From: Amycolatopsis alba DSM 44262
GTDB lineage: Bacteria; Actinomycetota; Actinomycetes; Mycobacteriales; Pseudonocardiaceae
Assembly: GCF_000384215.1 (NCBI RefSeq)
Contig: NZ_KB913032.1
Coordinates: 2,187,665-2,251,664, forward strand
Reading direction: 5' to 3'
DNA length: 64,000 bases
Shown here: in pieces, positions 17,818 through 26,405 of the stretch
Layout of the letters: each line of letters opens with the position of its first letter
Numbering within the stretch: the first letter of the stretch is position 1
Notes under the pieces: model-generated
What the model was told of the DNA's origin: nothing
Database searches by the model: none
Seen by the model: the letters and a program-made list of their open reading frames with translations, nothing else
Made by a program: the position numbers and the translations under genes

Positions 17818-18675
17818 CTAGCAGCTGAGCAGAAGGCCGGTGATCGCCGTGCAGGTCGACGACGCGGTGTTGTTGGCCGCGTTCGGGTCGGCGACCGAAC
17901 TCTGCGTGATCTTCGCGGTCGTCTTGACCGGCCCGAGGGTCAGCAGTCCGGCGCCCACCGAGAACTTGGCCGTGGCGCTGGCTCCGGACGCGAGCGACGA
18001 GAAGTCACAGTTGACGGTCTTCGTACCGCTCGGGTTCGAACACGTGGCGGAGCCGGTGAAGTTCAGCCCGTTTCCGAGGGTCGACACCACCCGGACGCCG
18101 GAAGCCGTCGCCGGGCCCGCGTTCGTGACCTTGACCGTGTAGTCGATCGACGACGTCAGGATCCCGCGCGGAGACGCCGTGAGCGTGACACCGAGGTCGG
18201 CGGCGCTCGGCGTGCCCGTGACGGTCAGCACCGGGCCGTCGAGGATCTCGAAGCTGTAGTTGTCACCGACGAACTGGTGCTGCGTCGTGACACTGCCCAG
18301 CGGGGCGTCGTCCTTGACCCGGAAGGTGAACACCACGGTCTTGCTCTGGCCGGGGGCCACCGAGCCGACCCCGCCGCGGATGCTGCCACCGAGCATGTCG
18401 CAGGCGAACGCGCCGGGGCAGGACACCAGGTCGACGATGGCGGGCAACGAGGATTCTTTGCCGTACAGCGTCGCTTTGCCACCTTCGATGGTGGACGTCG
18501 CGTCGGCGTTGTAGACGGTCTGCGAGACGGTGAATGTCTGTCCACGTTGGACAGTTGTCGGCGAGATCTCCACCGCGCTGGTCGGCGGGGCGGCGACGGC
18601 GGAGGCCGGCGCGACGAGCATGATCGTGGCCACCGCGGCCACCATGGACAGCAGGGAGGCTCTTCGAAGCTTCAT
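17818..18675 (-). CDS. Secreted protein with one DUF11-type domain
   Basis: 285 residues. A signal peptide runs to about ASAVAA (residue 28). Residues ~30-150 form a beta-rich domain with TVQRGQTFTVSQTVYN and a Cys pair (SCPGAFAC). Residues ~155-260 are a DUF11 domain (SSIDYTVKVTNAGPATASGVRVVSTL, NPNAANNTA-like end). The C-terminus ends in LLLSC, an odd terminal Cys that could pair with TCTAI. No wall anchor is seen, so it is probably released. It is a much smaller relative of the repeats in the wall protein at the window start. Confidence 0.82.
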   Translation of the reverse strand: MKLRRASLLSMVAAVATIMLVAPASAVAAPPTSAVEISPTTVQRGQTFTVSQTVYNADATSTIEGGKATLYGKESSLPAIVDLVSCPGAFACDMLGGSIRGGVGSVAPGQSKTVVFTFRVKDDAPLGSVTTQHQFVGDNYSFEILDGPVLTVTGTPSAADLGVTLTASPRGILTSSIDYTVKVTNAGPATASGVRVVSTLGNGLNFTGSATCSNPSGTKTVNCDFSSLASGASATAKFSVGAGLLTLGPVKTTAKITQSSVADPNAANNTASSTCTAITGLLLSC

Positions 18676-18808
18676 CGGTTCTCACTATTCCGGTCGGGGG
18701 CGTCGAGCCGATCGGTGCGGACAAAGATCAGTCGCCCCGGAACGGACATTCGTTACCGGTGTCTCCCGCCAGGTGGCCTGACGATCTCACCCACTCGGAG
18801 TAGTCCCC

Positions 18809-19501
18809 TCACATGTCCGCAGGTCGCACCTTTTCGAGCTGTGACAAATCACCGCGGAGCGCCGGGAGCAGTTTCGCCTCCTCGTAGGCGAAATGGTCCT
18901 CGAGGCCATTCGCGACCCGCTCGAACTCCTCGCGTAACGCGGCGCTTTCGAGTTCTCCGTTGCCCTGCAGTAACTCGTCGAGATCGAGCAACGCGCGCGA
19001 CACGGTTTCATGCTCCGCGCGCAGCCGGTCGAGGACCGGCGCGAGTCCGGGAAGGGCCTTTTCCATCGCGGTGAACGCGCCGTCCTCGCGGAGGTGGTGC
19101 ATGCGCAGGCCGTTGCAGAAAGTCACGCAATGGCCGAGCAGTTCGCGCCGCAATCCGGACCGGCCCGAAACCGGCGCGCCGTCGAGTTCGGCCCGCGCGG
19201 CCGCCAGCGCCTTGCGGAGTTCGCCGTGGTGGACGAGCAACTGACCGGCGATCGCCCTGGCCCGAGCGGCGTCGACTTCCAGCAGGTGCAGCGTGAACCC
19301 CCGCTCCCCGCCTTCGAGCGGCACGGCATACGCGGCGTGCGGCCGCCCGTCGATTTCGAGTGTCGCTTGTGGACTGACGAGAAGGTCCGCGTACCAAGGC
19401 GAATCGACGTCCGGCGCGTACGCCAGATACCTGCTCCCGGACCGGCGGCAGTCGACGGAGGTGGTGCGGGGACGCCCTGTTCCGGCGTCGGCGGTGGTCA
19501 T
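18809..19501 (-). CDS. Nitroreductase/deazaflavin-oxidoreductase-like domain fused to a hemerythrin domain
   Basis: 230 residues. The first ~75 residues resemble the F420-dependent nitroreductase/quinone-reductase family (GRPRTTSVDCRR, SPWYADLLVSPQATLEIDGR). Residues ~115-215 form a four-helix hemerythrin domain with candidate diiron ligands His124, His136, His164, Glu165, His203 and Glu207. The fusion suggests redox or oxygen/NO-linked chemistry. It is divergent from a MarR regulator with a large inverted repeat between them. ATG 19501 was chosen; TTG 19507 has better spacing to GGGGAG and restores part of the domain start. Domain 1 is short for the family. Confidence 0.78.
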   Translation of the reverse strand: MTTADAGTGRPRTTSVDCRRSGSRYLAYAPDVDSPWYADLLVSPQATLEIDGRPHAAYAVPLEGGERGFTLHLLEVDAARARAIAGQLLVHHGELRKALAAARAELDGAPVSGRSGLRRELLGHCVTFCNGLRMHHLREDGAFTAMEKALPGLAPVLDRLRAEHETVSRALLDLDELLQGNGELESAALREEFERVANGLEDHFAYEEAKLLPALRGDLSQLEKVRPADM

Positions 19502-19546
19502 CAGCAACGGGACTCCCCAGGTAACATCGTCCTGAAAGCTATTTTG

Positions 19547-19577
19547 CTTTGCAAGCAAAGCCTCTTTGCTTGCAAAG
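19547..19577. promoter_or_regulatory. Probable MarR operator: 14-bp perfect inverted repeat
   Basis: CTTTGCAAGCAAAG (19547-19560) and its exact complement CTTTGCTTGCAAAG (19564-19577) are separated by CCT. Each arm is itself nearly palindromic, giving two dyads about 17 bp apart. It lies between the divergent hemerythrin-fusion and MarR genes, 19 nt before the MarR start. Confidence 0.75.
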
Positions 19578-19596
19578 GTATCCAGGAGGGTGGCCG

Positions 19597-20046
19597 GTGT
19601 CAACCGAGGACATGGAAGTCGACGACGCCGTGCGGGCCTTGCTGCTGCTCATGCCACGGATGGTCGGCCGCGCGAAGCGGATCAAGATCCCCGACGAGCT
19701 CCAGTCGTTGTCGCTGGCGCCACGTCATCTGTCGCTGTTGTCGTACCTGCTCTTCGACGGGCCGATGACGGTGAACGAACTGGCCGAACGGCTCGAGGTC
19801 GCCCCGACCACGGTGAGCCTGATGGTCGGCGAACTGAGCAAGAAGGACGTGCTCGACCGGCGCGAGGACGAGGCGGACCGGCGGCGGCGGATCGTCGCCA
19901 TCACCGAACGGATGCGGCCCGCGATCGACGGCTGGCTCGCGCAGGGCGCCCGCGCCTGGCAAAAGGCGCTCTCGCCGCTGACCCCGGCCGAGCGACGGCT
20001 GTTCATCACCACCCTGCGGGCCTACGAGGACGGGCTCACCGACTAG
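19597..20046 (+). CDS. MarR-family transcriptional regulator
   Basis: 149 residues from a GTG with AGGAGGG seven bases upstream. The winged-helix core is clear: LSLLSYLLFDGPMTVNELAERLEVAPTTVSLMVGELSKKDVLDRREDEADRRRRIVAIT, including the Asp-Arg wing. Flanking helices at both ends would form the dimer. It probably represses itself and the divergent nitroreductase-hemerythrin gene through the inverted repeat, responding to an oxidant or phenolic ligand as many MarR proteins do. The signal is not known. Confidence 0.9.
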   Translation: MSTEDMEVDDAVRALLLLMPRMVGRAKRIKIPDELQSLSLAPRHLSLLSYLLFDGPMTVNELAERLEVAPTTVSLMVGELSKKDVLDRREDEADRRRRIVAITERMRPAIDGWLAQGARAWQKALSPLTPAERRLFITTLRAYEDGLTD

Positions 20047-20118
20047 GAGGACCGGCGCGGTCCTTACTCATGCTCGGCGGAACCGTCGGCGATCCGGCGC
20101 GGCAGGCGCGTCAGCACG

Positions 20119-20325
20119 ATGGGCCTGCACGCACCCGAATCGGCGACGACCGTCCGCGTCCGCGACGGCAAGGCCCTGCTCACGGACGGCCCGTTCGCCG
20201 AGACGAAGGAACAGATCGGCGGCGTCGTCGTCCTCGAATGCGAAAACCGTGAACAAGCTGTCAAGTCGGCGGGAAGTCACCTTTGGGCGGCCATCGGGAC
20301 GATCGGGATCCGCGAGCTGCTCTAG
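20119..20325 (+). pseudogene. N-terminally truncated YCII/DGPF-domain gene remnant
   Basis: The 68-residue frame matches only the C-terminal part of DGPF proteins: ATTVRVRDGKALLTDGPFAETKEQIGGVVVLECENREQAV and an ending IGTIGIRELL resembling the usual GxIEVRPL. The expected first ~45-50 residues are missing. Family-like sequence seems to continue upstream of the ATG to about 20085 (RRVSTMGLHAPE) without a start codon or ribosome site. It follows the MarR gene by 72 nt and has no sigma-factor partner, unlike the intact copy at 16134. Its TAG shares a CTAG with the stop of the opposing gene. Confidence 0.7.
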
Positions 20326-21173
20326 CCGGTGATCCGCACGGTGACCTGATTGTCGGCGTAGGTGTAGGCCACGTATTCGAATTCGACGCCGGTGCGTTCG
20401 ACGTATTCCAGCCAGGCCTTGTGTTCGTGCCGCTGCCAGCCGGGGTAATTGAAGAACTCGTCGAAGTGCACGATGCTGCCCGGCCGCAGCCGCGGGCCCG
20501 CCAGATCCAGCACGGTTTTCGCCGAGCTGTACAGATCGCCGTCCACGTGAAGGAAATCGACGACGCCTTCGTGTCGCTCCAGAAAGCCGGGAAGCGTGTC
20601 GGCGAAGAGTCCGACGACGAGTTCGGCGCCGGGGACGTCCGGCAGATCGTCGCGCGCGAACGCGCCGGCGGGCATCCCGTTGAGCCAGTTCTCCGGCAGG
20701 CCCTGGAACCAGTCGAACCCGTAGGTCTCGGCTCCGCCACGCGCCTTGGCGATCACGCGCAGCGTGTTCCCGCTGGCGACACCGAATTCGAGGGCCATTC
20801 CCCCTGACGGGGCAAGGGAAAGCGCGTACGCCAGAGTCTCTTGTGGACGCGCGAAGTGCTTGGTCCCGGTCAGATACTCACGGGCGAAGCGGTTGCTGTC
20901 CCGCGCGGCGTCCTGATCACCGGCGTAGATGATGTCGCGGCGGCTCCGGATTTCGAACTCGATGACGCGATCGAAACAGCGATCCCCCTGCCTGATTATC
21001 TCCGCGCGCAGGTCCGCGGCGATCCGTTCCAGTTCCGCCGGATAAGGATCATGGAATCGCCGGGCGAGCCTGTGCAGGCCCCGGCCGACGGTGCCGCGGG
21101 CCGATCGGCCCAAGGTCTTCAGGGCTGAATGGCGTACCAGGTGAAGCATTCCGGGAAGATACACCAGCACCAT
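20322..21173 (-). CDS. TylF/MycF-family SAM-dependent methyltransferase
   Basis: About 283 residues. The core has MALEFGVASGNTLRVIAKA (SAM-binding loop), TYGFDWFQGLPE, and DFLHVDGDLYSSAKTVLDL with the metal-binding Asp pair, followed by GSIVHFDEFFNYPGW. This family methylates sugar hydroxyls in macrolides and similar glycosides, but many copies lie outside antibiotic clusters, as here. An N-terminal ~70 residues precede the family core. ATG 21173 and ATG 21149 are both possible and neither has a clear ribosome site. Confidence 0.82.
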   Translation of the reverse strand: MVLVYLPGMLHLVRHSALKTLGRSARGTVGRGLHRLARRFHDPYPAELERIAADLRAEIIRQGDRCFDRVIEFEIRSRRDIIYAGDQDAARDSNRFAREYLTGTKHFARPQETLAYALSLAPSGGMALEFGVASGNTLRVIAKARGGAETYGFDWFQGLPENWLNGMPAGAFARDDLPDVPGAELVVGLFADTLPGFLERHEGVVDFLHVDGDLYSSAKTVLDLAGPRLRPGSIVHFDEFFNYPGWQRHEHKAWLEYVERTGVEFEYVAYTYADNQVTVRITG

Positions 21174-21288
21174 TCGGGTGAACGGAACCAGAACGCCGGG
21201 GCCGGTTTCGTTGCGGTAACCGAGGGGTCCGGTCCTAGCCTCGCGTTCGCCGCCGGTGATCGGAGACCGGCGCGGAAAAAGGAGCACG

Positions 21289-21942
21289 ATGAGCAGGATC
21301 GTCATTTTCGGGGCGGGCGGACGCGGAGGACGCCGCGCCGTCGCCGAAGCCGTGAGCCGCGGGCATCAGGTCACCGCGGCCGTCCGGGATCCCCGGCGGC
21401 ACGCGGATCTCGCCGGGGACGGCGTCACCTTGACCGCCGCCGACGCCACGGTCGCGGACGACGTCGCGAAGGCGGCCGCCGGGCACGACGCCGCGATCAG
21501 TTCCCTCTACCGCGCGGATCTCCCGTCGCGGGAGTACTACCCGGCCGCCGCGCACGCGCTGATCGACGGCCTCGGCCGGGCCGGTGTCACGCGGCTGGTC
21601 GTCGTCGGCGTCGGATCGGCGCTGGAGATCTCGCCGGGCGTCGCGTTCCACGACCAGCCCGGCTGGCCGCCCGAGCACCGGGAATTCTCACTCGGGCACA
21701 CGGCGGAACTGGAGGTCTTCCGTGCGTCCGGCGACGGCCTCGACTGGGTGATCGTCGCGCCGCCGCCCGTGATGCTCGACGAACACGCCGCCCGCACGGG
21801 CGAATACCGCAGCGGGGACCACCGGGTGCTGCCGCGCGCCGAGGACGCGGGGCCGTTCTCCTACGCGGATCTCGCGGTCGCGCTGGTCGACGAGATCGAA
21901 CGGCCGAAGCATTCGAGGGAAATGGTCGCCATCGACCACTGA
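21289..21942 (+). CDS. NAD(P)-binding NmrA-like / atypical SDR protein
   Basis: 217 residues from ATG 21289 with AAAAGGAGCACG upstream. The N-terminal Rossmann motif is GAGGRGG (residues 8-14), followed by VTAAVRDPRRH and a DATVADDVAKAAAGHDAAIS segment, the layout of NmrA-like atypical SDRs. No YxxxK is visible. It ends with SYADLAVALVDEIE typical of this group. Such proteins act as NADPH-linked reductases or redox sensors. No operon partner: the next gene starts 71 nt later. Confidence 0.85.
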   Translation: MSRIVIFGAGGRGGRRAVAEAVSRGHQVTAAVRDPRRHADLAGDGVTLTAADATVADDVAKAAAGHDAAISSLYRADLPSREYYPAAAHALIDGLGRAGVTRLVVVGVGSALEISPGVAFHDQPGWPPEHREFSLGHTAELEVFRASGDGLDWVIVAPPPVMLDEHAARTGEYRSGDHRVLPRAEDAGPFSYADLAVALVDEIERPKHSREMVAIDH

Positions 21943-22013
21943 CCGGACAACCTTCCGGCGCGGTTGTCCGTAAAGAGTTCACGAACACCCCGCGACAACT
22001 GGAAGGGTCCCAG

Positions 22014-23225
22014 ATGCGAGGCGTAGCAAGACGATCCGCGCTGACGATGTCCGGGCTGATCCTCGGACTGTCCGGCCTGCTCACGAGTACGGCCTCGGCG
22101 AGCGAGGGCTGGCGGCTGGAACAACCACTGGACGGCGCGGTGAACCGGATCTACTTCGGCGTCACGGCCACCGGCGCGAACGACGCCTGGACCGTCGGCA
22201 GCGCTTGGACCGGCAGCGCCGAAGTCCCGGTCGCCCTCCGGTGGGACGGCACGAAATGGGCGGACACCATCACCGCCGGTGTCCCCGGCACCCGGCTCAC
22301 CGACGTCTCCGCCTCGGCACCGGACAACGTCTGGGCCGCCGGTGACCGCACCACCCAAGCGGGCACGCGGCGGCCCGCGCGCCTGCCACAGGCGACGGGC
22401 CCGCTGGCCGCCGCGTCGACGTCCACCGTGATCCAGCGATGGGACGGCAAGGCGTGGACCGACGTCGATCACCCGAAACCGCCGGCGGGGCTGGACGGCT
22501 TCCCGGTCGACATCGCCGCGTTCTCGCCGCGTTCGGTCTGGCTGGTCGCCTCCGACTTCGATCCGAAGACGGGCACTTCGGCCTACCACCTCGAACACTG
22601 GACCGGGAAAGTGTGGGAGCCGGTCGAGATCCCGCAGGTCGGCGCCCGCCCGCTCCAGCCGACCAGGGTCAGCGGCACCGCGGACGACGACCTGTGGGTC
22701 TCCGCGGCCGCCACGACGGACGGCAAGGAGACCCCGTTCCTGCTGCACTGGGACGGCAGGAGCTGGCGGCAGGCCGAGGTCCCCGTGCCGTCCGATCACC
22801 CCACCGGGTGGCTGGTCAACCACGTCGTCCCCGACGGCCGCGGCTCGGCCTACGTCGTCGGCCGGGTGAACGAGTGGAACCCGACCGGCATCCCGGCGTT
22901 CGTCACGCGCTGGGACGGGCGGAAGTGGGCTCCCGTGGCGCCGAGCCCGTTCGACGAGATCAACGCGGCCGCGCTCGACGGCTCCGGGAAGCTGTGGACC
23001 GCGGGCTGGCTGCCCGGTGGCGGTCACATCCTGATGGCCGCGTGGACCGGGACGGAATGGCGGAAGGACGAGCTTCCGCCGGAGGTGGCCAAGACGGCCG
23101 ACGGCAGTTCGATCCTCGGCTTCGCCGCCGTTCCTGGGACACCGGGCGTGCTGGCCGCGGGGCTCGGCAGCTCGGGCGGGCTGCAGAGCACCTGGGGCGT
23201 GATCGCCTCCCTCGGCCTGCGCTGA
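22014..23225 (+). CDS. Secreted beta-propeller-like protein
   Basis: 403 residues. A signal peptide ends near TASASEG (residue ~32). The mature protein is built of ~45-residue units with recurring motifs: VxAxxANDAWTVGS, ALRWDGTKWAD, VSASAPDNVWAAGD, IQRWDGKAWTDV, FSPRSVWLVA, LHWDGRSWRQ. Each unit pairs a V/NDVWAVG strand with an xxWDGxxW strand, as in Kelch/WD-like blades. About six or seven blades can be counted by eye. No anchor motif. Function unknown; probably an extracellular binding protein. A copy of the long hairpin family follows. Confidence 0.8.
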   Translation: MRGVARRSALTMSGLILGLSGLLTSTASASEGWRLEQPLDGAVNRIYFGVTATGANDAWTVGSAWTGSAEVPVALRWDGTKWADTITAGVPGTRLTDVSASAPDNVWAAGDRTTQAGTRRPARLPQATGPLAAASTSTVIQRWDGKAWTDVDHPKPPAGLDGFPVDIAAFSPRSVWLVASDFDPKTGTSAYHLEHWTGKVWEPVEIPQVGARPLQPTRVSGTADDDLWVSAAATTDGKETPFLLHWDGRSWRQAEVPVPSDHPTGWLVNHVVPDGRGSAYVVGRVNEWNPTGIPAFVTRWDGRKWAPVAPSPFDEINAAALDGSGKLWTAGWLPGGGHILMAAWTGTEWRKDELPPEVAKTADGSSILGFAAVPGTPGVLAAGLGSSGGLQSTWGVIASLGLR

Positions 23226-23239
23226 CGCTCTGCTCCCTA

Positions 23240-23294
23240 GTCCGTGAAGGCTTCCTTGAGGGACTCAGAGTCCCTCAAGGAAGCCTTCACGGAC
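23240..23294. repeat. 55-bp near-perfect palindrome (hairpin copy B)
   Basis: The 27-bp arms pair perfectly around a central A. Compared with the copy at 9059-9113, one stem pair changed from C-G to T-A on both arms and the central base differs. It sits between two convergent genes, 14 nt after one stop and 10 nt before the other. Confidence 0.85.
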
Positions 23295-23304
23295 CGGGGC
23301 CGCC

Positions 23305-24225
23305 TCAGCGCTCGGGGGTGTCGCCGCCGTTCTGCTCGGCCAGGAACCGCTCGAACTGGCTGCCCAGTTCCTCGGCGGTCGGCATGTGCTCGACCGACTC
23401 CGCGAGCAGGCTTTCCTTGCTGGACGCCTCCATGAAGGTGTCGTACTGCTGCTCCAGCGCGCGCACGACGTCGGCGACCTTCTCCGACCCGGCGACCTGG
23501 CGGGCGATCTCGGCTTCCGCCTCCTGCGAGGCTTCCCGCAGATCGCCGTCCGGCAGGTTCAGCCCGGTCGCCTCGGCGATGGCCTCGAGCAGGTGCAGCG
23601 CGGCGCTCGGGTACGTCGAGTCCGCCAGGTAGTGCGGCACATGCGCGGCGAATCCGGACGCGTCGTGCCCCCATTCGCCGAAGCGGAACTCCAGCAGCCC
23701 GGCGACGCTGCCCGGCACCTGCATCCGGTTGGGCAGCGGCCGGTGCTCGCCGACCAGATCGTCCCGCGTCGCGTGCGCGGTCACGCCGAGCGGGCGGGTG
23801 TGCGGCGCGCCCATCGGGATGCCGTGGAAACCGGTGGTGAGCCGGACGTCCCAGCGTTCGACCAGGCTTCGCACGGCCGCGCAGAACCGTTCCCAGTCGT
23901 GGTCCGGTTCCGGCCCGGTCAGCAGCAGGAACGGCACGCCGTCGGCGTCGTGCAGCAGGTGGACGACCAGTTCGGGGGCGTCGTAGGCCTCCCAGTGGTC
24001 GATGGAGTAGGTCATCGTGGGACGTCGCGAGCGGTAGTCGATGAGGCGATCGACGTCGAAACGCGCGATCACGCGGTGCTCGGAGGAGTTCAGGAGGTGC
24101 TCGGCGACGAGCTTGCCCGCCGAACCCGCGTCCATGAACCCGTCGAAGTAGTGCAGGAGCACGGCCCCGCCGAGGTCAGGGACGTCCGAGTCCACCTCGT
24201 ACAGGTCTTCCGGGTCCAGCGCCAC
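23305..24225 (-). CDS. PAC2-family protein
   Basis: 306 residues from a GTG with TGGAGGATCT upstream. The PAC2 fold is recognisable from GAVLLHYFDGFMDAGSAGKLVAEHLL, YSIDHWEAYDAPELVVHLLHDADGVPFLLLTGPEPDHDWERF and VTAHATRDDLV. PAC2 proteins are related to proteasome-assembly chaperones and are widespread in actinobacteria, where their role is unproven. The C-terminal ~60 residues are acidic and helical (EAEIARQVAGSEKVADVVRALEQQYDTFMEA). It is divergent from the PH-domain gene pair. Confidence 0.85.
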   Translation of the reverse strand: MALDPEDLYEVDSDVPDLGGAVLLHYFDGFMDAGSAGKLVAEHLLNSSEHRVIARFDVDRLIDYRSRRPTMTYSIDHWEAYDAPELVVHLLHDADGVPFLLLTGPEPDHDWERFCAAVRSLVERWDVRLTTGFHGIPMGAPHTRPLGVTAHATRDDLVGEHRPLPNRMQVPGSVAGLLEFRFGEWGHDASGFAAHVPHYLADSTYPSAALHLLEAIAEATGLNLPDGDLREASQEAEAEIARQVAGSEKVADVVRALEQQYDTFMEASSKESLLAESVEHMPTAEELGSQFERFLAEQNGGDTPER

Positions 24226-24372
24226 CAGATCCTCCAGGTTTCGTGCTTACAACCGTCTACGGGTGGCAACGCCCCGATAGGGGGTATCCATTCCGCCGAC
24301 CGTGGCAGGAATCCTATCGGCCCGTGACAGGTGTCGTGGGCGGTCCGTACCGAGGTGGTGCAGGCTGAAGGG

Positions 24373-24885
24373 GTGACTGAAGAGACAGCGACGGCGGAAC
24401 GGCTCACCCTGCGCCCGCCCGCCAACCGGGTCAGCCGCCGGGCCATGGGCTACTGGGCGGTGTGGGCCGCGGTCGGCTGGGTGATCCTCGTCGGCGGCCA
24501 GGCGGCCTTCGTGTTCACCAGCGACGACGCGCCGACATGGCTCGTGGTGACCTTGACGATCTCGTGCGTGCTCGCGCCGCTGCATCTGCTGGTCATGCCG
24601 CAGTGGCGGTACCGGATCCACCGCTGGGAAGTCACCGGAGAGGCCGTGTACACCCAGGAGGGCTGGCTCAAGCAGGACTGGCGGATCGCGCCGATCTCGC
24701 GGATCCAGACCGTCGACATCGAACGTGACCCGGTCGAGCAGCTGTTCAAGCTGGCGAAACTCACCGTGACGACGGCGTCGGCCGCGGGCCCGGTCAAGAT
24801 CTCCGGTCTCGACCACGCCGACGCGCTGGCGCTGGCCGCGGAACTCACGAAGACCACGCAGGCCACGCCCGGTGACGCGACATGA
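24373..24885 (+). CDS. Membrane protein with bacterial PH domain (YdbS-like)
   Basis: 170 residues from GTG 24373. Two transmembrane helices (AVWAAVGWVILVGGQAAFVF and VVTLTISCVLAPLHLLV) precede a bPH2 domain (RYRIHRWEVTGEAVYTQEGWLKQDWRIAPISRIQTVDIERDPVEQLFKLAKLTVTTAS). Proteins of this type pair with a larger three-PH-domain partner, whose gene overlaps this one by 4 nt. Their role in Bacillus is linked to membrane stress; in actinobacteria it is unknown. Confidence 0.88.
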   Translation: MTEETATAERLTLRPPANRVSRRAMGYWAVWAAVGWVILVGGQAAFVFTSDDAPTWLVVTLTISCVLAPLHLLVMPQWRYRIHRWEVTGEAVYTQEGWLKQDWRIAPISRIQTVDIERDPVEQLFKLAKLTVTTASAAGPVKISGLDHADALALAAELTKTTQATPGDAT

Positions 24886-26405
24886 GCACCGAAACGCTTC
24901 CGGACGCGGACCTCGGCCAGTGGCACCGCCTCGACCGCCGGATGCTGCTGATCCGGCCGGTGCTCGACATCGTCAAATCGCTGCCGGTGCTGATCGGGAC
25001 GGTGCTCCTCGGCAAGGGCAACGGCTGGGAGTGGATCGGGCTGGGCGTCACGGCGCTGACCGTATGCGTCGGCGTCTCGCACGTCCTCACGTCGCGGTAC
25101 CGCATCGCCGAAGGCCAGGTCGAATGGTCCACGGGCCTGTTGCTGCGCAAGCACCGCGCGATCCCGCTGGACCGGATCCGCACGGTCGACGTCACCTCGG
25201 AACCGAAGCACCGCCTGTTCTCCCTCAGCGCCGTGCGCATCGGCACCGGACGGCATTCACCCGGCCAGGGCGCGGGCAGCGACCAGCTGGTGCTCGACGC
25301 GATCAGCGAGACCGAGGCGCACCGGCTGCGCACTGTTCTCCTGCACCGCAAGGAAGTCACCGCCGAAGCCGAGGCCGCGCCGCCGCCGGAGCAGGTCGTG
25401 GCCGAGGTCGACCGGAAGTGGGTGCGGTACGCGCCGTTCACGCTGTCCGGGCTCGCCGTGGTGGGCGCGGTGTTCGCCGCCGTCTGGCATTTCGCGCACC
25501 AGCTGGACATCGACCCGGAGAACGTCGGGCCGCTGCGGGACCTCATGGACGATCTGGCGAACACCGCGGTGTGGCTGATCGTGGTCGTCGCGGCGGTCGC
25601 CCTGCTGGTGGTCGTCTCGCTGCTTTCCGTCGGCGGCTACCTGCTCTCGTTCTGGAACTTCAAGCTCACCCGCGAGACCGAGGGCACGCTGCACATCCGG
25701 CGCGGGCTGATCACCACGCGTTCGGTGTCCATCGAAGAGGAACGGCTTCGCGGCGTCGAGGTGAAGGAAACGCTGCCGCTGCGGATCGCGGGCGGAGCGC
25801 GGCTCACCGCGATCGCGGGCGGCCTGCGCGAGGGCAAGGGCGGGGACAAGGGCGGCGGGCTCCTGCTGCCGCCCGCGCCCGTCGGCCGGGTCCACGAGGT
25901 CGCGGCCGAGGTGCTGCGGGAGAACTTCGACCCAGCCACCGTGCCGCTGGACCGGCATCCGCGACGGGCGCTGACCCGGCGGCTCACCAGGGCGATCGGC
26001 GGCGTGCTGTTCCTGGCGGCGGCGCTGTTCGGCCTGTACTGGATCGACTTCCTGCCGGCGTGGATGTGGCAGGTCGCGCTCGGCCTGGTGCCGTTCGCCG
26101 CGCTCGTGGGCTGGGACCGGTACCGCAATCTCGGGCACGCGATCGTCGGGCGCTACCTGGTCAGCCGCTCCGGTTCGCTGGCGCGCTCGACGGTGGCGAT
26201 CCGGCGTGAAGGGGTCACCGGGATCGTCGTCAGCCGCTCGTTCTTCCAGCGCCGCGCCGGCCTGATCACCGTGACCGCCCCGATCGCGGCGGGCATCGGC
26301 GGCTATCGGGTGGTCGACGTCGGCGAATCGGCCGGGCTGGCGGTGGCGGAACAGACCGCGCCCGGTCTGCTCACGCCGTTCCTGCGACGGGAGGCTCAGC
26401 GGTAG
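24882..26405 (+). CDS. Multi-PH-domain membrane protein (YdbT-like)
   Basis: 507 residues. Three bPH2-type domains are interleaved with pairs of membrane helices. Domain 1 is near 80-150 (SRYRIAEGQVEWSTGLLLRKHRAIPLDRIRTVDV), domain 2 near 255-345 (KLTRETEGTLHIRRGLITTRSVSIEEERLRGVEV), domain 3 near 420-500 (GRYLVSRSGSLARSTVAIRREGVTGIVVSRSFFQRRAGL). It overlaps its small PH partner by ATGA, so the two are probably made as a complex. The 3' end overlaps the convergent SDR gene by 10 nt. Confidence 0.88.
   Translation: MSTETLPDADLGQWHRLDRRMLLIRPVLDIVKSLPVLIGTVLLGKGNGWEWIGLGVTALTVCVGVSHVLTSRYRIAEGQVEWSTGLLLRKHRAIPLDRIRTVDVTSEPKHRLFSLSAVRIGTGRHSPGQGAGSDQLVLDAISETEAHRLRTVLLHRKEVTAEAEAAPPPEQVVAEVDRKWVRYAPFTLSGLAVVGAVFAAVWHFAHQLDIDPENVGPLRDLMDDLANTAVWLIVVVAAVALLVVVSLLSVGGYLLSFWNFKLTRETEGTLHIRRGLITTRSVSIEEERLRGVEVKETLPLRIAGGARLTAIAGGLREGKGGDKGGGLLLPPAPVGRVHEVAAEVLRENFDPATVPLDRHPRRALTRRLTRAIGGVLFLAAALFGLYWIDFLPAWMWQVALGLVPFAALVGWDRYRNLGHAIVGRYLVSRSGSLARSTVAIRREGVTGIVVSRSFFQRRAGLITVTAPIAAGIGGYRVVDVGESAGLAVAEQTAPGLLTPFLRREAQR

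Noticed and set aside
15840..19074. Long frames antisense or out of frame to the oxygenase, sigma-factor and DUF11 genes
   Set aside because: No motifs. The overlapped genes have complete catalytic or DNA-binding residues.
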